A stretch of DNA of 24,500 bases, from assembly GCF_964340395.1 (NCBI RefSeq), contig NC_135552.1:8366494-8390993 (forward strand). The letters run 5' to 3'. Each line of letters starts with the position of its first letter. Positions within the stretch are counted from its first letter, which is position 1. The stretch comes from Glandiceps talaboti. Taxonomy: Eukaryota; Hemichordata; Enteropneusta; Spengelidae. Position numbers and translations under genes: made by a program. The notes under the pieces are model-generated. The model saw only the letters and a program-made list of their open reading frames with translations, searched no databases and was not told where the DNA came from. This document shows, piece after piece, positions 18,601-24,500 of the stretch.

Positions 18601-21052
18601 ATTATATAATCAGGAAACACAAGAGATCATCGATTCTGAAAACACATTCTTTCAATGATTATTTCATTGTATCTATCTTGATTTCATTTGTGTTCTTTTT
18701 AATCCCTCCTCATTACTGTGACAAATTTATCATCATCATCTGACCACTGGTTGGCTCACCATGGCATATTTCCTTAAACCTCACTTTTTCAATGAATCTT
18801 TACAGCCCTTGTAAACATTCATTGTGAAACCATCCCATGTAATAAACCAATAACAATTTAGTTCAATCTGGCATTATGTTATAAATAAATGAAACAATTT
18901 TTATACCAAATCCAAAAGATTGATAAAAGGGTTTCAACTCTGTTACACTTTACTCCCTGTCTGGGACAATATCTTGAAGTCATGCATTGTAAACATTGTG
19001 ACTTCCGATATCGCAGACAACTTGTCAAATCGTGTTGAAAAGTATGTAGGATGTATCTTACATAATGTAAATGTTTGTAACTGCATTTTACTTTTTCACA
19101 GATGAATGTCCATCCTCATAATGATATGATTATCCTGGGTTTGAACATAAACTTTCTCCTGAATGATAAGCAGACAAACTCTACTCATGTTTACAGAGTG
19201 TTTTACCCGAGTTCACTTTAAGTTAATCCTGTTTTTCACAGCTTGTAGTAGTTTGTCTACAAATACCCTCTGGATTACCATGTAAATGCACAGTAAACCA
19301 TGATTTTTTCCCTTACTCTCTCTATGAAAAAAAATTCCCAAGAAGTCCAATAAGCTAGTAGTAGCACCTTGCTACTTTAGATAATCAAATTCATCTTTTA
19401 CCTACTACTAAAAGAGAGTCACAGCAAATGATTCCTCACTGTACATTGTATGTGTGTGTGGTAACTAGTGTAAGTTTGTGTACAGAAAATTTTACGTTAA
19501 AGATGAGCAACATAAAGTATACCAGATGGGACAAAATGAGGTGAAAATAGACTAAGGTTGACATGACGACGAATCAAAAACTCACCACGGGTTGAGGAAG
19601 AGAAACATTTTAGAATTTTAGTGATCAAGTTGACATGCCAACAAAACCAAAATTTTTGATAAAAGTAAAATTTGATGAGTTATTATACTAGAAATAATCA
19701 TGGGAGTTTTAAGCCTATGACATGTATACACAATGTTGTTTGGACTGTACATATACGGAGTGTAGCCTGGATTCGAGTCGTGCAGATTTTGACTTTCACC
19801 TCCCCTCTCACCTACCATTTCCCTAAACAGTTGCATATTCAAACCTACAATTAGACACAGTGACATTTTATGATATGGAAATCATGTTTACATCATACTG
19901 CTTCACTCTCCTAGTTCATCTCACAGAAGGCACATTTAAAAAACCTCAATAAGATTTATGTTGGCTTTCTGGTCAAAGTTTCATTACTGTAAAATCAGTT
20001 AGTAGTAGGATAATGCTAGGCGTGAGGGGAGATCACAGTCAAAATGCACAGTCAGTCATACAACTTGACTCTATAGGGTTTAGTGTATAGTGAGTGTAAT
20101 TTCAGCTAGGTAAATGACAACTTTTTTTCAACCAGACATAAACAGCAAAGCACGTTCTTGATAGGTGTGCCCCAAATCCTCAAAAAAATGAGTAATTTTG
20201 AAGACAATATGCCGCCATCTACTCAAGATTACAAACCAAAATATTCAAAAGTAGGTCAGTAGAATCGTTGTACTATAGTAGTAATACATTTGACATGTCA
20301 ATCAAACCGCTCCAATATTTTGAATATTGATAAAAAATCCAGTCGTCAAATAACATTTTATTTGGCCAAGCATACATGTCGATGACACAAACAAATGCTA
20401 CACAGGCCTTACTTACAAAGCCACTGTCAACCACACTGTCAAACATACAGTTTGTGTTCATACAGCTTGCGTTCATCGGTGTATATTTATAATATAACAC
20501 GTGTAACATTCTTTATAAGGCTTGCTATATTCACGAAGTTACAAACTGAAATAGGACCTGAAAGTAGGGGACCGGGGAACGTCTCGTCGTCACGTACTAC
20601 CCCATTGTCGATTTCTTGATACAACCAAACTAAAGAAAACACCATGTGTGTGTCATTCATTCAATGAATGCATGGGCATTTCATGGCGTAGTGTTCGGAA
20701 CTCACGTGGGTTCCGTAGGAACTTGTTCCAACGTACGTAAACTCGGTCGGATCAATACTGTTCATATATTACGATGAATACTGTTTCGGTATAACTCCGA
20801 ACAGAATATTGGTGACTCTCTTTGTCCAAACGTACCTGCCCCATGACTTTTAACCTAATGTATTCGCCAGAAGAGCTTCCTCCGTTGGTTCCGCTTCCCT
20901 CGGGTTTTTGTTCCTAAAACAAGCATTTTAAAAACAATTATTAATACGAATGAAAACGGTTAAACTGAGAGCTATATAAAAACCCTAAACCATACTAGTT
21001 AACTAGCAAAATGTGATATATTCAGGGTTTTCTGGATTACCTGATCAGACAT
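15675..21052 (-). CDS. SUMO1: SUMO1-type small ubiquitin-like modifier, canonical tandem copy B (5 exons)
   Basis: Second SUMO1-type gene, same strand, upstream of copy A. Coding exons: 21041-21052 (MSDQ), 20836-20913, 17617-17694, 16464-16535, 15675-15743 with stop TGA; total 309 bp, 102 aa, close to human SUMO1 (101 aa). Introns are 127, 3141, 1081 and 720 bp, all phase 0. Acceptors for exons 2 and 3 are TAG, donors are GTAATC, GTACGT, GTAAGT and GTTAGT. Exon 2 starts [12 protein letters not shown] and ends [11 protein letters not shown], a flexible Ser/Gly-rich tail followed by beta strand 1. Exon 3 has [19 protein letters not shown] and ends SYCERL. Exon 4 is identical to copy A. Exon 5 ends QTGG plus propeptide CQMV. 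The hydrophobic/basic groove that binds SUMO-interacting motifs (IHFKVK) is intact. This looks like the conserved, housekeeping member of the pair. Confidence 0.95.
16202..16290. mobile_element. Foldback MITE, copy 3 (intron 4 of SUMO copy B)
   Basis: Outer arms CTGAAAGGTCC (16202-16212) and GGATCTTTCAG (16279-16289) pair with one G-T wobble. A second inner pair, TCCACTTAT (16222-16230) with ATAAGTGGA (16260-16268), is a perfect 9-bp match. The whole element can therefore fold into one long interrupted hairpin. Confidence 0.65.
17781..18249. mobile_element. Inverted-repeat element in intron 2 of SUMO copy B
   Basis: Arms 17781-17833 and 18197-18249 are about 53 bp long and near-complementary, sharing TACTTAACTCTGCTG and AGACATCTTGGTATTT. 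They enclose about 360 bp of AT-rich DNA without a coding frame. Size and ends fit a MITE. It is unrelated in sequence to the foldback in the equivalent intron of copy A. Confidence 0.65.
18263..20690. other. Remainder of intron 2 of SUMO copy B
   Basis: AT-rich intronic DNA with a poly-G run near 18390. Small open frames (18920-19105, 19618-19866, 20273-20509, 20395-20619) show no known motif and overlap one another on opposite strands. No gene recognised. Confidence 0.35.
20691..20811. promoter_or_regulatory. Cluster of short palindromes just downstream of exon 2 in SUMO copy B
   Basis: GGAACTCACGTGGGTTCC (20697-20714) is a near-palindrome centred on an E-box CACGTG. GGAACTTGTTCC (20718-20729) is perfect. 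TGTTCGGA near 20692 and TCCGAACA near 20804 form an inverted pair. The block is CpG-richer than the rest of the intron and lies about 350 bp from the start codon, so an intronic enhancer or alternative promoter is possible. Confidence 0.3.
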
Positions 21053-21140
21053 CTTATGCCGTTTCGATTGCACACTTCGCAGAAGAGTAAAGATGGCGGC
21101 AAAACACCGGAAATGACCTTATAACAAAGAACTCTCATTT
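21053..21140 (-). promoter_or_regulatory. Likely core promoter and 5' UTR of SUMO copy B
   Basis: Read on the minus strand, a consensus YY1 motif GCCGCCATCTT lies at 21090-21100, 38 bases or more upstream of the start codon. An ETS-type core ATTTCCGG lies just beyond, at about 21107-21114. YY1 next to the start site plus an ETS site, without an obvious TATA box, is the usual layout of housekeeping promoters. The stretch between YY1 and the ATG resembles the same stretch upstream of copy A. The exact start site cannot be read from sequence. Confidence 0.55.
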
Positions 21141-21405
21141 GGCGTATGAGGGCGCAATTTAAGCGGATTTAAGTCGCAATTGAAAATTGCTATATGAACA
21201 ATTTTCATATTGTTTAGCCTTCTGTAAATTGAATTATTTCGTTTGAAAGTTTCGAGTAGTCTCAATATTTTTTATAATGTTTGGAAGTTATCAAAGTTTT
21301 CAAGTCCACAGAAAAAGAATTTTGTAATTTCAATTTCAAGGTGTTGTTTCTTTTTTTTAAATCAGCTAAGTTTTATGACCCTTACAGGATATCACATTGT
21401 GGGTT

Positions 21406-21406
<1 letters not shown>
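21141..21406. other. Unassigned stretch upstream of SUMO copy B
   Basis: AT-rich, ends at the A-tract. It may be the body of a retroposed sequence ending in poly(A), but no source transcript is recognisable. Confidence 0.25.

Positions 21407-21447
<41 letters not shown>
21407..21447 (+). repeat. Homopolymer tract of 41 A
   Basis: Uninterrupted A-run after GTGGGTTC. Apparent poly-lysine frames here are artefacts. Its length makes it prone to slippage and sequencing error. Confidence 0.97.
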
Positions 21448-21448
<1 letters not shown>

Positions 21449-23580
21449 GGATTACATATGAATTGAAACCTGAAAAGTACAATTCCTTGACGAATTTACA
21501 AGAAATAATCCCCAAGAAAGATAAGTTAGATGCTTAAAAGTTTGAGTGCTCAGTAACACACTGCAAACACTACCGTAACGTTGTATACTCACAAACCCAA
21601 ATATTGTGTACACTTTAGTTCATAATATAGTACGTATATATAACCACAGACCACGTATAATTATAAACCCATCCTGGGAGCGGCTCTGCACTCACCAACT
21701 CGTTTGGTAGGTCTGTGCAGCCCTGGTGGTGAGTCCCATGTCCCATTAAGACCAAAGAAATATATTGTCCTACCCCCTCATTTTAGACCAAAAGTTAGAT
21801 AGATTGGTCCTATTTCCTCCGCTGAAAGCCCCCCCCCCCCCACTTAAACCAACGCTTGCCGCAGTTGGGACATTTTTTGATCAAGTAACCAGACTATAAA
21901 GATATATTCACTAAAAATTGGCCAATTACTTATGAAAAGACACTGTCTGTTATAAATCGGCGAAGGTGGTGACAACTTTAGTGAAAGCAAGCTTGGTTTT
22001 GAATCTGTGGCCATGTTAAAACTGTACTCGTTTGTAACTGTAATATCATTTTCAGACAACAACTATGTGTTCACTGCAAATTGTTCAAATACAAATAAGG
22101 AGAGCTTCTTCATATTAATCATATGTGGATTCAGTATACTCCAGTATTAACAGGCTGAAATCATTATCGCCGTTGAGGGCGCTGATGCTTGGGTGCAGAG
22201 CAAAAAATTTGATTTGATTTATTCATAGACCAGGGTCTATGATTTATTGTACATTATGCAGCTACAAAGAAAACACATTTACTCACAGATGATTCAATAC
22301 TGTTCAGGATGTATGATATTATGAGAAAGTTATTGTATCTAACAAAATATTGTTTTAAATGTTCTAGTTGCAGATCAATACCCGAAAAACCTTACCCCGG
22401 AGCCGGGGAGGCCCGTCCCTACAAAGGAAAGCCAGCAATGTAAGTTGTGTCACATTCTTCCTTCAGTTTTAGCCACTCCAAGTCTCTGACACCTTTCCGT
22501 CACTCTCTTAAGATCTAACTCTATACATATTAACATCAACTTTCTCCGTTTACCCTGTATCCAATGTTCGTGTCTATTCACTTTCCGTCTTTCCATACTC
22601 GGCTGATCAAATCTGTAAACGACCCCCCTCACTTTTTGCACCCAATGCTTTGCTATCACTGAGATAAGGCGGATTTTAAATCCCCTTCTTTTTTGTCATT
22701 GTTAAATAAAGCACAGACAAGTAAGAAACTGTTTCTTAATTGCATATGGTTAAAACTAGCTGTACTAGCTGCAACGCGAACGTCTTTTTAAAAAACTATT
22801 TTGTCAGATACACTGACTTACTCATATTTCATAATATCGTTCACCCTGAAAAGTATTGAATCAACTGTAGATAAACCGTTGGCGTTGTGTAGCTGTACGC
22901 ATGATATGGTACAGTAAATTCCATAATGGAAATTCTATGATTCCATCAACTTGAAATTGATAATTGAGTCCGCACCCTATAATCAGCGCCCTTAACGCGA
23001 TCATGATTTCACCCTCAGGCTGTTACTGTATCGCTTATGGACAAAATCGACCTCGAGATCTTATTAACATACAAAATGTCTAATTGTTCGTTTTAACAAT
23101 TTACAGTGTAGCATATATTGTGGTTGTCTGATAGGCAAAATATACTTTGGACCGCTTACAGCCAATACAGTTTTGAGAAGGTTGACGACAGCCATATATA
23201 GTATATCACTCAATCACGTATGTATGGACGCTGAAGTTGATTTTACACTGTTAGTTTGATGTGCACCCATACCGTACATCTCTGAAGTGGAGCAAGTGGG
23301 TGGGGGGGGGGGGTGTACTGTAATATACTATACTATATACTGACCCAGCCTAAGGCCTCCATGGTTTACCCAACTGGTGCTGGCATTTCATTATATTAAT
23401 GATGTACTACGTGCATTAGTCGTTATTCTATATATCTAAAAAATATAATATTATTGTGATGTTGTAATTCTCTACTTGTGATGTTTATGTAGTTTTACCC
23501 TCATGTCATGGATTATAACTCAGTACATAAGACTACGAAGTCTAAGTATTTGAATCAAAAGCTGTTAATTCGGAAAACAA
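21448..23580. other. Unassigned intergenic region with small hairpins
   Basis: No gene recognised. Seen: an inverted pair ACTCACCA/TGGTGAGT (21690-21697, 21727-21734), a 14-base C-run (about 21830), the palindrome CATAGACC-AG-GGTCTATG (22224-22241), the GC hairpin CCCCGG-AG-CCGGGG (22395-22408), a 69-codon minus-strand frame at 22450-22659 without known motifs, and a G-run near 23300. Confidence 0.4.
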
Positions 23581-23802
23581 TCACTGTGGGCGGCGAGGCC
23601 GGCCTGTTACCATGCGCCATCTGCGAGATCTGTTTTTATCATGTACATAATTTGAACTAGAATAGCCTGATGGTGAAATCTGCTAGTCACAAATCAAAGC
23701 GTCACGCAAAATATCAAAATCATAATATTGAATAACCATTGCATTATCGTTTACAAATTGGATTTTCTTGAGACTGGATTCTGCTTAGCCATCATCCTAA
23801 CC
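23581..23802 (+). promoter_or_regulatory. Possible promoter/5' UTR of the type II membrane protein gene
   Basis: A short GC-rich island (GGGCGGCGAGGCCGGCC, 23589-23605) in AT-rich DNA lies about 200 bp before the ATG. No TATA box is evident. The start site is not defined by sequence alone. Confidence 0.3.
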
Positions 23803-24076
23803 ATGGAAATGGAAGGTACAGGCGTTCAGTTTTTTCGTAAATGGACATCAAAGAGATTGGTGTTTCTGTTCGCCTTGTGTTTGATACTAACTGTATATAT
23901 GGTATTCAGTCATGATATATTAACGTTTACACGTCCACCTTTAATGTTATCGGGTAGGATTGACACGACGATATATTCTAACAATTCTTCTGGTCCATCA
24001 TGGCAGGGATCCGAATCCGAAGATGACGCTAATAATAGCCAAAGTGTAGTTACAGGCGTTCCTCTATTTAGAATAG
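23803..24076 (+). CDS. First coding exon of a type II membrane protein (Golgi-enzyme-like), 3' part outside the window
   Basis: The open frame starts at ATG 23803, in a strong context (ACC ATG G), and runs to a GTAAGT donor after 24076 (phase 1). Visible protein: a short cytosolic N-terminus (MEMEGTGVQFFRKW), basic residues TSKR, one hydrophobic span of about 18 residues (LVFLFALCLILTVYMVF), then a polar stem rich in Ser, Asn, Asp and Glu with candidate N-glycosylation sequons (NNSS, NNSQ). Short basic tail, single transmembrane anchor and flexible stem are typical of Golgi glycosyltransferases and sulfotransferases. The catalytic domain would lie on later exons not in this window, so the enzyme family cannot be named. 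An in-frame upstream extension exists to about 23728 but lacks an ATG. Codons read through the donor reach a stop at 24082-24084, which supports splicing here. Confidence 0.7.
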
Positions 24077-24500
24077 GTAAGTAACGGGTGTCGGGAAATT
24101 GTTAGCTATATATAATTGCTTACAATATTTCAAAATCAATACGACTTAGTGATACCACATGTGACCCAGGCTGAATAGGTGATTTTATTTAAAAGAAATA
24201 AACACGTTAACGACGATGAAATGTTTTTCAAACGGGCAGTATGTACAAGGCGATCCGTGATCCCTTCCCCAATGGTACAAGTAATAATTCGTTACCCGCG
24301 CCTTCCCCCATGGGACAAATATTCACTCTGTCACAGATCCCCCAAACTCTACAAATGACCACATGGATATGTAACAGGGTGAATGAGTGAAGGTTAAAGA
24401 ACAGGAATAGTAACAAAATGACGACCTATACATAGAACCTGAAGAATTTATTTCATTTTATAGATAAACGCTAGTAGCATTTGTAAACTACTGTTCATGA
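24077..24500 (+). other. Start of intron 1 of the type II membrane protein gene
   Basis: Begins with donor GTAAGT. Contains a two-copy 38-bp direct repeat (CCTTCCCCAATGGTACAA at 24263, CCTTCCCCCATGGGACAA at 24301). No acceptor-exon pair is recognised before the window ends. Confidence 0.4.

Noticed and set aside
21243-21466. Two overlapping frames ending in poly-lysine
   Set aside because: Produced by translating the A-tract; no start context or domain.
22450-22659. 69-codon basic open frame on the minus strand
   Set aside because: Composition looks somewhat protein-like, but no family was recognised and nothing nearby supports a gene.

Overview
The window is eukaryotic nuclear DNA. It is AT-rich, intron-bearing and full of degenerate transposable elements and simple repeats. 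The introns of the main genes sit at the same positions as in vertebrate SUMO1, and the mobile elements (Penelope-like element, tRNA-derived SINE, CR1/L2-like LINE tail, foldback MITEs) suit an invertebrate deuterostome. A hemichordate is my best guess, but this is inference and not proven. No bacterial, organellar or viral gene was seen.

The main content is a tandem pair of SUMO1-type genes, both on the minus strand. Copy A (CDS 7606 to 4096) encodes 93 aa and copy B (CDS 21052 to 15675) encodes 102 aa. Each has five phase-0 coding exons, canonical splice sites, the QTGG maturation site and a four-residue propeptide. The pair is a mosaic. Exons 4 and 5, intron 4 and the 3' flank are nearly identical (one base difference in 141 coding bases). 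Exon 3 differs at about 14 of 78 bases, and exon 2 differs in both length and sequence. This suggests recent gene conversion across the 3' half while the 5' half diverged. Copy B keeps a housekeeping-like promoter (YY1 and ETS motifs). In copy A, Penelope-like coding debris begins about 200 bp upstream of the start codon.

Layout: 1-3700 holds repeats, a foldback MITE, duplicated GC-rich segments and a compound tetranucleotide satellite, with no recognised gene. 3710-7800 is SUMO copy A with its flanks and a large intronic foldback. 7800-9250 is a broken Penelope-like reverse transcriptase split by a SINE (about 8000-8345). 9285-10311 is a LINE 3' fragment. 10312-12300 holds tandem and interspersed repeats, including a ~110-bp array. 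12300-15300 is mostly unassigned, with a 24-bp minisatellite and a CTCF-like site. 15310-21120 is SUMO copy B. 21120-23580 is unassigned, with a 41-A tract and small hairpins. 23803-24076 (+) is the first coding exon of a type II membrane protein of Golgi-enzyme appearance, whose remaining exons lie beyond the window.

The two SUMO genes would supply the ubiquitin-like modifier for protein sumoylation. The third gene has no evident functional link to them.
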